Assembly (NCBI GenBank): GCA_964515335.1
Contig: CAZETS010000003.1
Location: 1-64,000, forward strand
Source of the DNA: TMED88 sp964515335
GTDB taxonomy: Bacteria > Myxococcota_A > UBA9160 > UBA4427
Reading direction: 5' to 3'
Length of the DNA: 64,000 bases
Every line of letters begins with the position of its first letter. The first letter of the stretch is position 1. The notes beneath the pieces are model-generated. The model ran no database searches. It was not told where the DNA came from and saw only the letters and a program-made list of their open reading frames with translations. The position numbers and the translations under genes were made by a program. Of this stretch, positions 7,988 through 16,719 are shown piece after piece.

Positions 7988-8902
7988 ATGGCATTGGATT
8001 CGCCCCACCGGCTCTTCGGCTCGCGAGCGCGCTCGATGGTGATCGCGATCACCATCGCGCATTCGCTCGTCCTCGGCGGGGGGGCCGCGCTCGCGGCCGA
8101 GACGAGGGGTCGCGCCGCTGAAGAGGATCTCTACGACGTCGGCGACGATCCGCTCTTCGACGACGAGCCGCTCGACGACCCCTACGCGTTCGACATCGAC
8201 GACGATCCGCTCTTCGACGACGAGTTCGGCTTCGATGACGACGTGCCGAGCGGCTTCCCCGATCCGTTCGAGAAGCTCAATCGCGGCACCCTCGTCTTCA
8301 ACAACGCGGTCGACCGCTTCGTCCTCGACCCGATCACGCTCGGCTACCGCTTCCTCTTCCCAGAGGCCGTCCGGCGCTCGATCAACCGCTTCTTCGACAA
8401 CGTCAACTCCACCCAGACCCTGGTCAACGATCTCTTCCAGCTCGAGTGGAAGGACGCCGGCATCACGACCGGCCGGTTGCTGGTGAACAGCACCGTCGGC
8501 CTCGGTGGCCTGTTCGATCCGGCCACCCGCTTCGGCATCGAGGGGCACATCTCCGACTTCGGCCAGACCCTGGCGATCGCCGGTGCGCCGAGCGGTCCCT
8601 ACCTCATGCTGCCGCTGCTCGGACCCTCGAACATCCGCGACGGGATCGGGGTCGGCGTAGACGCGCTCTTCCACCCGACCTTCTTCGTGCTCGGCGGCAC
8701 CGACGTGCTCTTCTTCAGCGGCAGCTCCGGGCTGACCGAGCGCGCCCGCCACTACGAGGAGCTGAAGGCCCTCGAGGAGAGCTCGATCGACTACTACGCG
8801 GCGTTGCGCAGCGGCTACTACCAGAACCGCCAGGCCGAGATCTGGGACCGCCGCAAGGACCGCAAGGTCCCGGGTCCGATCGCTACTGCGCGAGCCGAGT
8901 AG
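7988..8902 (+). CDS. mlaA: MlaA/VacJ-family outer-membrane lipid-asymmetry protein with acidic insert
   Basis: Protein of 304 aa. A signal-peptide-like segment ends near ALAAE but no clear lipobox Cys is seen, so membrane anchoring as a lipoprotein is not supported. Residues about 52-86 are a very acidic stretch containing DDPLFDDE twice. The MlaA core follows: DPFEKLNRGTLVFNN, NRFFDNVNS, LLVNSTVGLGGLFDPA, DFGQTLAIAGAPSGPYLMLP and the RARHYEELKALEESSIDYY tail. The role would be removal of mislocalised phospholipid from the outer leaflet. It converges with an MlaC-type gene; the MlaBDEF transporter genes are not in the window. Confidence 0.85.
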   Translation: MALDSPHRLFGSRARSMVIAITIAHSLVLGGGAALAAETRGRAAEEDLYDVGDDPLFDDEPLDDPYAFDIDDDPLFDDEFGFDDDVPSGFPDPFEKLNRGTLVFNNAVDRFVLDPITLGYRFLFPEAVRRSINRFFDNVNSTQTLVNDLFQLEWKDAGITTGRLLVNSTVGLGGLFDPATRFGIEGHISDFGQTLAIAGAPSGPYLMLPLLGPSNIRDGIGVGVDALFHPTFFVLGGTDVLFFSGSSGLTERARHYEELKALEESSIDYYAALRSGYYQNRQAEIWDRRKDRKVPGPIATARAE

Positions 8903-9033
8903 CTTCGGGTTACGCGCGGGGGCGGTCGGTCGGCGGCGGGGTCGCGTCCCGCTCAGGCCCTGGTGGAGGGCTTGCGGGGTCGTCGCGAGGCCCTCCGAGC
9001 CAGCTCGGACTTCGCCGCACGCGCCCCCGGCCC
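8903..9033. repeat. Structured intergenic element, copy A
   Basis: Begins right after the mlaA stop (shared CTTCGGGTTACG) and is nearly identical for about 120 nt to the element at 18731-18879. The shared core includes GGCGGCGGGGTCGCGTCC and GCTTGCGGGGTCGTCGCGAG. Distal complementarity GGGGTCGCGT with ACGCGCCCCC (one mismatch) would close a long hairpin. It lies between convergent genes and probably works as a two-way terminator or RNA-stability element. Confidence 0.7.
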
Positions 9034-9768
9034 TCAGCCCCCGCCCTTGGCCCGCAGCTCCGCGATCTTCTTGTCCATGGCGACGGTGAGCTGGTCGAAG
9101 CCCTTGTCCTTGAGGGTGCTCGAGAAGTCCGAGCGGCGAAGGGCGAGCTCGCTGACGGTGCCGCGCAGGTAGATGTCGATGATGCGCCAGCGGCCCGCGT
9201 CGTCGGCGCGCAGGCGGTAGTTGAAGGTGATGTCCTCACCGCCGGGTACGACGAGTCTGGTGAGCACGACGCGGGTGTCGCGGGCGGCGGGCTGCTCGCC
9301 GAGCACCTCGAAGGATTCGCCGTCCCAACCGCTGAAGTTGCCCGCGTAGTTGGAGGTGAGGTAGTCGGTGAACTGGGCGAGCCAGGCCGCCTGCTCGTCG
9401 GTGCTCAGCTTCTTCCAGTGCCGGCCGACGGACTTCGAGCCCATGAAGGGCACGTCGAAGGTCTCGGCGACGACGGGCTGGAGGTAGTCGTAGCGGCCCC
9501 GGAAGCCGAGTTGGTCGGCGTTCTTCATGATCTCGAGCAGGGCACTCTGGAGGGTCGAGACCACCGTGATGGGGTTCGTCGCGGCGCTGGCATCGGCGCT
9601 GGCATCGGCGCTGGCATCGGCGTTGGCACCGGCGGCGGCAACCTGGGCGGGCGGCCGGCTGTCGACCGCCGGGAGGCGCTCGGCGTGGACGGGAGCGGCG
9701 AGCGCGCAGAGCGCCAGGATCGCGATCGTCCCGAGGATGATGCGGCTCGGCCTGTGGGTCGGCGACAT
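9034..9768 (-). CDS. mlaC: MlaC/Ttg2D-family phospholipid-binding periplasmic protein
   Basis: Protein of 244 aa. An N-terminal signal peptide (ILGTIAILALCALAAPVHAE) is followed by a low-complexity linker with ADASADASADAS, then the MlaC fold: DYLQPVVAETFDVPFMGSKS, WLAQFTDYLTSNYAGNF, and a C-terminal GRWRIIDIYLRGTVSEL. It would ferry phospholipid between the membranes for the Mla system. ATG 9768 is preferred over an upstream in-frame ATG because GAGGGAGG lies about 9 nt before it. It is convergent with mlaA across the repeated element; Mla ABC-transporter genes are absent here. Confidence 0.85.
   Translation of the reverse strand: MSPTHRPSRIILGTIAILALCALAAPVHAERLPAVDSRPPAQVAAAGANADASADASADASAATNPITVVSTLQSALLEIMKNADQLGFRGRYDYLQPVVAETFDVPFMGSKSVGRHWKKLSTDEQAAWLAQFTDYLTSNYAGNFSGWDGESFEVLGEQPAARDTRVVLTRLVVPGGEDITFNYRLRADDAGRWRIIDIYLRGTVSELALRRSDFSSTLKDKGFDQLTVAMDKKIAELRAKGGG
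9584..9626. repeat. 12-bp tandem repeat inside the mlaC linker
   Basis: The unit GGCGCTGGCATC is repeated about three and a half times. In the minus-strand frame it encodes the ADAS repeats of the linker after the signal peptide. The unit is a multiple of three, so copy-number change would keep the frame. Confidence 0.75.
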
Positions 9769-9957
9769 CGTCGTGGACCTCCCTCGTCCGGGCATCGGGC
9801 CCGCAGCGTCTTCGTCGGGGTGCGGGTGCAGAGGAGTGCGGTTCGGGGCGAAGGCTCGCGCGCGCCCGGGCCGCTCGGGCGCCGGAATGTAGCGAAGCGC
9901 TGTGGCACGAAACCCCGCCTGGCCCCGGAGGGGAGCGCGGCGCGGCGCCCGCGTCCG

Positions 9958-10833
9958 CTACTCGCCGAGCACGAATCCGCCCACCGCCTCCGCGAAACCC
10001 TCGGGGTTGTCGGTCATCACCGAGTGGCCCGCCTGGCCCACCACCGCGAGCCGTCCGTTCTGCAGCACCTCGTCGACCATGCGATCGGCCACCTCGGCGC
10101 TCATGATGTCCGAGGCCGCCCCGCGCACCACCAGCGTCGGGCACGGGATCCGGGCGAGCGCCTGCCACATCTCCTCGCGGTAGCGCTCGTGGTGCTCGGC
10201 GATCGCCGCCGCCAGGTCCCCCTGCTCGTGGCCGGCCACGAGGCCTCGCATGGCGGGATCCATCTTGAGGATCAGCCGGCCGTCGTCGCGCTCCTTCAGG
10301 CCGTGCTGCGCCATGCGGCGGATCGCGCCGGAGGTGGCCGCCGGGTAGGCGTGCACGAGCATCTGCTCGTACTCGGCGACCGAAGCGAAGCTCGGATCGC
10401 GGTTCTGCGCGGTGTCGAGCGAGATGCGGGTGCTGCCCCGGACGTCGTGCTCGGGCGCGGAGTCGACGATCACCAGGCCCGCGAGCTTCTCGGGGTGCCG
10501 TCCGGCGAACAGCATCGAGACGCGCCCGCCGAGCGAGTGCGCGACGAGCACGACCCGATCGATTCCGAGGTGCTCGAGCACCCGCTCGAGATCGCCGACG
10601 TGGTCGTCGTACTCGTAGGCGGCGTCCGGGTGCCAGTCCGACTCGCCGTGACCGCGCAGGTCGAGGGCGAGCACGCGGTAGAAGGGCGCAACCGTGGGAA
10701 CGAAGTCGTCCCAGATGTGCGCCTCGTTGCTGAATCCATGGACGAGCAGCAGCGGCGTGCCCTCGCTGCTCCACTCCAGCAGATTGAGCTCGAGGCCGTC
10801 CGATCCGGGTACGCGATGGGTCGTTGCCTGCAT
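9958..10833 (-). CDS. Alpha/beta hydrolase
   Basis: Protein of 291 aa with LLLVHGFSNEAHIWDDF, the DLRGHGESD turn, nucleophile elbow AHSLGG, and C-terminal GQAGHSVMTDNPE with the catalytic His. The PTLVVRG segment precedes the acid residue. Substrate unknown; the closest resemblance inside the window is to the hydrolase at 20585-21478. The start ATG is supported by TAGCAT at 10841-10846, 7 nt upstream, with no ribosome-binding site. The gene is divergent from the M20 peptidase; only 43 nt separate the two start codons. Confidence 0.8.
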   Translation of the reverse strand: MQATTHRVPGSDGLELNLLEWSSEGTPLLLVHGFSNEAHIWDDFVPTVAPFYRVLALDLRGHGESDWHPDAAYEYDDHVGDLERVLEHLGIDRVVLVAHSLGGRVSMLFAGRHPEKLAGLVIVDSAPEHDVRGSTRISLDTAQNRDPSFASVAEYEQMLVHAYPAATSGAIRRMAQHGLKERDDGRLILKMDPAMRGLVAGHEQGDLAAAIAEHHERYREEMWQALARIPCPTLVVRGAASDIMSAEVADRMVDEVLQNGRLAVVGQAGHSVMTDNPEGFAEAVGGFVLGE

Positions 10834-10840
10834 GCGGTCG

Positions 10841-10846
10841 ATGCTA
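10841..10846 (-). promoter_or_regulatory. Putative -10 (TAGCAT), leaderless hydrolase
   Basis: Seven nt before the ATG at 10833; no Shine-Dalgarno sequence. Confidence 0.45.
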
Positions 10847-10864
10847 CCGCAGTGATCGCGCTGC

Positions 10865-10870
10865 TATCGT
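10865..10870 (+). promoter_or_regulatory. Putative -10 (TATCGT), leaderless peptidase
   Basis: Six nt (GCCGCC) before the ATG at 10877. Two back-to-back leaderless starts would fit into the 43-nt divergent gap. Confidence 0.5.
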
Positions 10871-10876
10871 GCCGCC

Positions 10877-12283
10877 ATGCCGGCTCCGGAGCGCGTCATC
10901 GAGGCCGCCTTGCGTGGTCTCCCGACGACACTGGACGAGCTGTCCGAGCTCTCGCGGATTCCGAGCGTGTCGGCTCCGGGCTTTCCGCCGGAGGAGGTCG
11001 CGCGCTGCGCGGAGGCCGTCGCCGAGCTGCTCGCGCGCGTCGGGCTCGATCACGTGGAGGTGATCCGGCCCGACGGCGCGCACCCCTACGTGGTAGCCGA
11101 CTGGCTGCACGCCGGCGCCGATCGGCCGACGGTCCTGCTCTACGCCCACTACGACGTCCAGCCGCCGGGCCGCGCGGATCGCTGGCAGAGCCCCCCCTTC
11201 GAGCCGACCGAGCGCGACGGGCGCCTCTACGGCCGGGGCGTCGTCGACGACAAGGCGGGGCTGATGGCGCTCGTCGGCGCGATCCGCGCCTGGCTCGACA
11301 CCGAGTCGCGCTTGCCCGTCAACGTGAAGCTCGTCGTCGAGGGCGAGGAGGAGGCGGGCTCCGTGCATCTCGCCGAGTTCCTCGAGGCCTGGCGCGAGCG
11401 GCTCGCCGCCGACGTCATCGTGCTGACCGACACCGCCAACCTCGAGGCCGGCCTGCCCTCGCTCACCACCAGCCTGCGCGGACTCGTCAACATCGACGTG
11501 CGCGTGCGCGCCCTCGATCATCCGCTGCACAGCGGCATCTGGGGCGGGCCGGTGCGCGATGCGGCGAGTGCGCTCACGGTGCTGCTCGGCCGGCTCTTCA
11601 CGGCGGACGGCGAAGTGGCGGTGCCGGGCTTCGAGGACGACGTGCCGGTGCCGAGTGACGCCGAGCGCGCGGCGCTTCGCGCGTTGCCCTTCGACGAGTC
11701 CGCGTTTCGTTCGGATGCTGGCATGGTGGCCGGTGCGAGGCTCTTCGATGACGCAGACGCCAGCGCGTACGAGCGGCTCTGGCTGCGGCCCTCGCTCGCC
11801 ATCACCGCCCTCGAAGCGGTGCCGCTCGCCGAATCGGCCAACCAGCTGATCGACGTGGCGGCGGCGCGCGTGGGTGTGCGGCTCGCACCGGGGCAGGACG
11901 CGACGCGCATGCGCGACCTCATGGTCGATTTCATTCGGCGCGATCCACCGTACGGTGTCGCCGTCGAGGTCGAGTGCGAGATGGCGGCGCCGGGCTGGCG
12001 CCGCGATGCGAGCGGGCCCGACATCGACGCCGCGCGGCGCGCCCTCGCGCTCGGGTACGAGCGCGACGCGGTCTGCATCGGGTGCGGCGGCTCGATTCCC
12101 TTCGTGGGTCCCTTCAGCCGCGTGCTGGACGGAGCCCCCGCCTTGCTGCTCGGTCTCGAAGATCCGATCTGCAACGCCCACTCGGAGAACGAGAGCCTGC
12201 ACCTCGGCGACTTCCGGTCGGCGGTCCGGGCGGCCGCCCACCTGCTCGACGAGCTGGCCACCTGCCCGCTGGGTGGTGGCTGA
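10877..12283 (+). CDS. M20-family metallopeptidase (dipeptidase-like)
   Basis: Protein of 468 aa, cytosolic (no signal peptide). The di-zinc ligands and catalytic residues follow the M20 order: LLYAHYDVQPPG (His and Asp), GRGVVDDKAGLMA (bridging Asp), VVEGEEEAGS (catalytic Glu and ligand Glu), VLTDTANLE (Asp) and CNAHSENESL (last His). The lid domain starts near GLVNIDVRVRAL and contains HPLHSGIWGG. The expected role is hydrolysis of dipeptides or N-acylated amino acids. The start sits 6 nt after a -10-like hexamer. Confidence 0.88.
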   Translation: MPAPERVIEAALRGLPTTLDELSELSRIPSVSAPGFPPEEVARCAEAVAELLARVGLDHVEVIRPDGAHPYVVADWLHAGADRPTVLLYAHYDVQPPGRADRWQSPPFEPTERDGRLYGRGVVDDKAGLMALVGAIRAWLDTESRLPVNVKLVVEGEEEAGSVHLAEFLEAWRERLAADVIVLTDTANLEAGLPSLTTSLRGLVNIDVRVRALDHPLHSGIWGGPVRDAASALTVLLGRLFTADGEVAVPGFEDDVPVPSDAERAALRALPFDESAFRSDAGMVAGARLFDDADASAYERLWLRPSLAITALEAVPLAESANQLIDVAAARVGVRLAPGQDATRMRDLMVDFIRRDPPYGVAVEVECEMAAPGWRRDASGPDIDAARRALALGYERDAVCIGCGGSIPFVGPFSRVLDGAPALLLGLEDPICNAHSENESLHLGDFRSAVRAAAHLLDELATCPLGGG

Positions 12284-12435
12284 GCGGAGCGTTCCACCGG
12301 CGCGCGACGCGCCGAGCGCTCGAGGGCGTTCAGGGACGTTGAGCGCGTTTTCAATCAGGATCGCGCCGGACCCCTCTGCTAGCCTCGCCGCCCCCCAGGT
12401 TGGCGACGAGCGCAAAGACAGAGAGAGGAGACCCG

Positions 12436-14715
12436 ATGCCCGCGATCGAGACCACTCCCCAGCTCGTGGCTGCGGCCTACGAGAAGACCGCCGCCGCCGT
12501 CGAAGTCGTGCGCGGTCGCCTCGATCGGCCGCTCACCTACGCGGAGAAGGTGCTGTTCGGTCACCTCGACGATCCCGCCGGCCAGGAGCTCGAGCCCGGC
12601 GAGGCCTACCTGTTGCTGCGTCCCGATCGCGTCGCCATGCAGGACGCCACCGCGCAGATGGCGCTGCTGCAGTTCATGCAGGCCGGCAAGGAGGAGACCG
12701 CCGTGCCGACCACCGTGCACTGCGACCATCTCATCCAGGCGCACCGCGGCTCGGCGTCCGACCTCGACACCGCGCGCACCACCAACAGCGAGGTCTACGA
12801 GTTCCTGCGCAGCTGCTCGGGCCGCTACGGGATCGGCTTCTGGGGGCCGGGGGCCGGCATCATCCACCAGGTCGTGCTCGAGAAGTACGCGTTTCCCGGC
12901 GGCATGATGATCGGCACCGACTCGCACACGCCGAATGCCGGCGGGCTCGGCATGTTCGCGTGCGGGGTGGGCGGCGCCGACGCGGTCGACGTGATGGCGG
13001 GCTTTCCGTGGGAGGTGCTGCATCCGAACAAGGTCGGCGTGCTGCTGACCGGCGAGCTCAACGGCTGGGCGTCGCCCAAGGACGTGATCCTGCGCGTCCT
13101 CGACGAGCTGACCGTGAAGGGCGGCACCAACCGCGTCGTCGAGTACTTCGGTCCGGGCGCCGAGTCGATCAGCTGCACGGGCAAGGGCACCATCACCAAC
13201 ATGGGGGCCGAGCTCGGCGCGACGACTTCGATCTTCCCCTACGACGCGAGCATGGCGACGTATCTGAAGGCGACCGAGCGCGGCGAGCTCGCCGATCTGG
13301 CCGACCGCCACCAGGCGCTGCTCTCGCACGACTCCGAGGTGCTCGCCGACCCGGGCCGGCACTTCGACGTGCTGGTCGAGATCGACCTCTCGAAGCTCGA
13401 GCCCTACGTGGTGGGCCCGCACACACCCGACCTCGCGCGCCCGGTCTCGAAGCTGGCGGCCGACGCCCGCGCCAACGACTACCCGACCAATCTCACCTCC
13501 GCGCTGATCGGCAGCTGCACGAACTCGTCCTACGAGGACATGTCGCGCGCAGCCGACGTCGCCCGCCAGGCCGCCGCGAAGGGCACCAAGGCGCAGACGA
13601 CCGTCTGGGTGACGCCGGGCTCCGAGCAGGTGCACCGGACCATCCAGCGCGACGGGCAGATGGCCGACATCGAGGCGATCGGCGGCGTCGTGCTGGCGAA
13701 CGCCTGCGGGCCGTGCATCGGCCAGTGGAAGCGCGACGACATCGAGACGGGCGAGCGCAACTCGATCATGAGCTCGTACAACCGCAACTTCCCCAAGCGC
13801 AACGACGGCAACCCCGAGACGCTCTCGTTCATCGCGAGCCCCGAGATCGTCATCGCCTACGGGCTGGCGGGCACGCTCGACTGGAGCCCGCTCGACGGCG
13901 AGCTGAAGGGCGGCGACGGGCAGCCCTTCACCCTCGAGCCGCCGGCGCCGGCGCCCGACATCCCCGAGCGCGGCTTCGTGATCTCGTACGAGGGCTATCA
14001 GGGTCCGCAGGCGGATGGAAGCGGCGCCGAGGTCGAGGTGGCGCCCGACAGCGAGCGATTGCAGCTGCTCACGCCCTTCTCGAAGTGGGACGGAAACGAC
14101 TACGAGAAGCTGCCGCTGCTGCTGAAGGCCAGGGGCAAGTGCACGACCGACCACATCTCGATGGCAGGGCCGTGGCTGCGCTTTCGCGGACACCTCGACA
14201 ACATCAGCGACAACATGTTCCTCGGCGCCATCAACGCTTTCACGGGCGACGCGGGACAGGGCCGCGACCTCCTCTCCGATCGAGCAGGCAGTTCGTTTCC
14301 CGAGATCGCGCGCCACTACAAGGCCGAGGGCCTGCGCTGGGTGGTGGTCGGCGACGAGAACTACGGCGAGGGCAGCAGCCGCGAGCACGCTGCCATGAGC
14401 CCGCGCCACCTGGGGGCCGCGGCCGTCATCGTGCGGAGCTTCGCGCGCATCCACGAGTCGAACCTGAAGAAGCAGGGCGTCCTGCCGCTGACCTTCGTCG
14501 ACCCGGCCGACTACGAGAAGGTGCAGGAGACCGACCGGGTGAGCGTGACCGGCCTCGCGCAGCTGGCCCCCGACCGGCCGCTGGCCGTGGTGCTCCACCA
14601 CGCGGACGGCAGCGAGGACAGCTTCTCGGTCGAGCACTCGCTGAACGACGAGCAGATCGCGTGGTTCAGGGCGGGGTCGGCGCTGAACCTGCTGAGGGAG
14701 CAGGCGGGGGCCTGA
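12436..14715 (+). CDS. acn: Aconitate hydratase, mitochondrial-type
   Basis: Protein of 759 aa, TCA-cycle isomerase of citrate and isocitrate. The [4Fe-4S] cysteines are visible in GSCTNSSYEDM and in ANACGPCIGQWKRDD (CxxC). Other marks are TVHCDHLIQA, GTDSHTPNAGGLGMFACGVGG and the swivelling-domain GDENYGEGSSREHAAMSPR. The overall order resembles mitochondrial-type aconitase more than the longer IRP/AcnA form. GAGAGGAGACCCG before ATG 12436 fixes the start. It is followed by a lipid kinase in the same direction after 66 nt with its own promoter-like hexamer. A citrate synthase homologue lies far away at 51784. Confidence 0.93.
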   Translation: MPAIETTPQLVAAAYEKTAAAVEVVRGRLDRPLTYAEKVLFGHLDDPAGQELEPGEAYLLLRPDRVAMQDATAQMALLQFMQAGKEETAVPTTVHCDHLIQAHRGSASDLDTARTTNSEVYEFLRSCSGRYGIGFWGPGAGIIHQVVLEKYAFPGGMMIGTDSHTPNAGGLGMFACGVGGADAVDVMAGFPWEVLHPNKVGVLLTGELNGWASPKDVILRVLDELTVKGGTNRVVEYFGPGAESISCTGKGTITNMGAELGATTSIFPYDASMATYLKATERGELADLADRHQALLSHDSEVLADPGRHFDVLVEIDLSKLEPYVVGPHTPDLARPVSKLAADARANDYPTNLTSALIGSCTNSSYEDMSRAADVARQAAAKGTKAQTTVWVTPGSEQVHRTIQRDGQMADIEAIGGVVLANACGPCIGQWKRDDIETGERNSIMSSYNRNFPKRNDGNPETLSFIASPEIVIAYGLAGTLDWSPLDGELKGGDGQPFTLEPPAPAPDIPERGFVISYEGYQGPQADGSGAEVEVAPDSERLQLLTPFSKWDGNDYEKLPLLLKARGKCTTDHISMAGPWLRFRGHLDNISDNMFLGAINAFTGDAGQGRDLLSDRAGSSFPEIARHYKAEGLRWVVVGDENYGEGSSREHAAMSPRHLGAAAVIVRSFARIHESNLKKQGVLPLTFVDPADYEKVQETDRVSVTGLAQLAPDRPLAVVLHHADGSEDSFSVEHSLNDEQIAWFRAGSALNLLREQAGA

Positions 14716-14769
14716 GGCCACGACGTGGCGTGGACGATCCGCTGCGGGTGCATGACCGGCCACTGTGTC

Positions 14770-14775
14770 TAGACT
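14770..14775 (+). promoter_or_regulatory. Putative -10 (TAGACT), leaderless lipid kinase
   Basis: Six nt (CCGCCC) before GTG 14782. No ribosome-binding site is present. Confidence 0.45.
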
Positions 14776-14781
14776 CCGCCC

Positions 14782-15750
14782 GTGCCGGTCGACACGCTCG
14801 TCATCCTGAATCCCACCGCGCGTCGCGGCGCCGACCGCTTCGGGCGCCTCGAGGCGATGCTGCGCGAGGCGCTCGGCGACGTGGAGGTGACGCGCACCCG
14901 CGCGCCGCGCGACGCGACGCGGATCGCGCGCGAGGCGGCGCGAGCCGGTGTCGAGCGGATCGTCGCCGGAGGCGGGGACGGCACGCTCTCCGAGGTGGTG
15001 ACCGGCGTGCTCGACGCCGACCTCGGCCAGCAGGTCGAGATCGGTCTGCTGCCGCTCGGCTCGGGGTGCGACTTCGCGCGCAGCGTCGGCGTGTCGCGTC
15101 GCATTCCCGAAGTGGTGGAAGCGCTTCGCGACGGGGCGCGGGCCGTCGTCGACGCTGGCCGCATCACCCACTGCGCCCACGACGGCACGACGCGCACCAC
15201 CTACTTCCTCAACGAGGCCGGCTTCGGGCTGAGCGGACTGACGGTGCATCTCGTGAACGGCCTCGGTAAGCGCTTCGGTCCCACGCTCGCCTTCGCGCTC
15301 GGCGCCGTCGGGGCGATCGTGCGCGGCTGCGGGCCCGAGATCGAGCTGCGGATCGACGGCGAGATCGTGTTCCGCGGCGCGGTGTCGATGGTGGTGTGCG
15401 GAAACGGCAGTCACTTCGGCAGCGGGATGCGGATCGCCCCCAACGCCTCGCTGACCGACGGATTCCTCGACGTGATCGCAGTGGAGAAGCTCGGGCGCCT
15501 GCGGCTCCTCTCGCGCTTTCCTTCGCTCTACCGCGGCACGCACCTCCGCTACGCGGAGTGCACCGAGCACCGCGGCCGCCGCATCGAGGCCAAGCTGCTC
15601 GGCCATGGCCCGGGGCTGCTCGACGTCGACGGCGAGCCGCTCGGCGAGTTGCCGGTCGAGATCGACGTGTTGCCCGGGGCGATCCGGCTGTTCGGCTTGC
15701 CGTCACCGCTCGAGCCCGCAGGCGAAGCCGGCACGTCCCGAGAAGCCTGA
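14782..15750 (+). CDS. Diacylglycerol/sphingosine kinase-family lipid kinase (YegS/BmrU-like)
   Basis: Protein of 322 aa. The nucleotide-binding motif is VAGGGDGTLSEVV, preceded by the N-terminal ILNPTARRG strand and followed by GLLPLGSGCDFAR, all DAGK catalytic-domain hallmarks. The C-terminal half, with SMVVCGNGSHFGSGMRIAP and TDGFLDVI, is the YegS-type beta-rich domain. It would phosphorylate a lipid such as diacylglycerol, ceramide or a sphingoid base. Because a serine palmitoyltransferase-like gene lies at 6451, a sphingolipid substrate is possible but unproven. GTG 14782 follows a -10-like hexamer by 6 nt. The next gene starts on the base after its stop codon. Confidence 0.85.
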   Translation: MPVDTLVILNPTARRGADRFGRLEAMLREALGDVEVTRTRAPRDATRIAREAARAGVERIVAGGGDGTLSEVVTGVLDADLGQQVEIGLLPLGSGCDFARSVGVSRRIPEVVEALRDGARAVVDAGRITHCAHDGTTRTTYFLNEAGFGLSGLTVHLVNGLGKRFGPTLAFALGAVGAIVRGCGPEIELRIDGEIVFRGAVSMVVCGNGSHFGSGMRIAPNASLTDGFLDVIAVEKLGRLRLLSRFPSLYRGTHLRYAECTEHRGRRIEAKLLGHGPGLLDVDGEPLGELPVEIDVLPGAIRLFGLPSPLEPAGEAGTSREA

Positions 15751-16719
15751 GTGCCGATCTTCGACGAGATCCGCGCGGCCTGCGCTGAGGTGGCCGGCCG
15801 CGCCCGCTTCGTCCGCATCGTCGACGATCGCCTCGCCGACTTCGCGCGCGAGCTGGCCACGAACGCCGCCGAGCCCGCGCAGCTCGATCCCGCCCACCAC
15901 CATCTCGGCAGCCCCGAGGCGACGCTGGCCTTCGTGGTCACCCTCGACGCGGTGAACTTCGGCTCGGGGTGGTTCCCGCACCTCGTCAAGCGCCCGGGCT
16001 GCTCGGGTTATTTCACGATCGCGACCGCCCTGAAGGAGCATTTCGACGCCCACGGTCCGCTGACGGCGACCGAGCTGCGCACGACGTCGCCCGAGCAGTG
16101 CGCGGAGCTGTTCGGGCAGTCGCTCACGCCGCCGCTCGACGAGCTGATGACACACTTCGCGGAGGCCTGGTGCGATCTCGGCGCGCTGCTCGAGACCCGC
16201 TACGCGGGCGACTTCTCGAGGCTGATCGACGCCGCCGACGGGCGCGCCGAGCGGCTCGTCGCCCTGCTCGCCGAGATGCCGCTCTACCGCGACGTCTGCC
16301 GCTACGACGACATCGAGGTGCCGCTCTACAAGCGTGCGCAGCTCACCTGCGCGGACCTTTCGACCGCCTTCGAGGGCCGCGGGCCCGGCGCCTTCGCGGA
16401 CCTCGACGAGCTGACGATCTTTGCCGACAACCTCGTGCCGCACGTGCTGCGCGTGGCTGGCGTGCTCGACTATGCGCCCGAGCTGCTCGCGCGCATCGAG
16501 GCCGGCGAGCCGCTCGACGCGGGCTCGGCCGAGGAGGTCGAGATCCGCGCGGTCGCCCTGCACGCGGTCGAGCGCATGGTGGAGCTGCTGCGGGCCGAGG
16601 CCGGCGCGAACGCCGAGCCCGTCACCGCGCAGCGCCTCGACTACCTGCTGTGGAACCGCGGGCAGGCGCCGGCCGTGAAGGCGCACCCGAGGCACCGCAC
16701 CCGCAGCGTCTACTACTGA
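15751..16719 (+). CDS. Queuosine salvage protein (DUF2419/QNG1-like)
   Basis: Protein of 322 aa that matches the queuosine-5'-monophosphate N-glycosylase family. Marks are ARFVRIVDDRLADFA, FVVTLDAVNFGSGWFP, GYFTIATAL and ELTIFADNLVPHVLRVAGVL with the conserved Asp, then SAEEVEIRAVALHAVE, and RLDYLLWNRGQ near the end. Such enzymes release queuine from the nucleotide for reuse in tRNA. GTG 15751 abuts the stop codon of the lipid kinase, so translation is probably coupled. The 3' end overlaps the convergent PheC-AroQ gene by 7 nt. Confidence 0.85.
   Translation: MPIFDEIRAACAEVAGRARFVRIVDDRLADFARELATNAAEPAQLDPAHHHLGSPEATLAFVVTLDAVNFGSGWFPHLVKRPGCSGYFTIATALKEHFDAHGPLTATELRTTSPEQCAELFGQSLTPPLDELMTHFAEAWCDLGALLETRYAGDFSRLIDAADGRAERLVALLAEMPLYRDVCRYDDIEVPLYKRAQLTCADLSTAFEGRGPGAFADLDELTIFADNLVPHVLRVAGVLDYAPELLARIEAGEPLDAGSAEEVEIRAVALHAVERMVELLRAEAGANAEPVTAQRLDYLLWNRGQAPAVKAHPRHRTRSVYY

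Noticed and set aside
8446..11658. Open frame of more than 1000 codons on the plus strand
   Set aside because: It crosses mlaA, mlaC, a hydrolase and part of the M20 gene in other frames, is Arg/Ala-rich with no domain, and is a by-product of high GC.
12379..15606. Minus-strand open frame of more than 1000 codons
   Set aside because: It is antisense to aconitase and the lipid kinase, both unambiguous from motifs.
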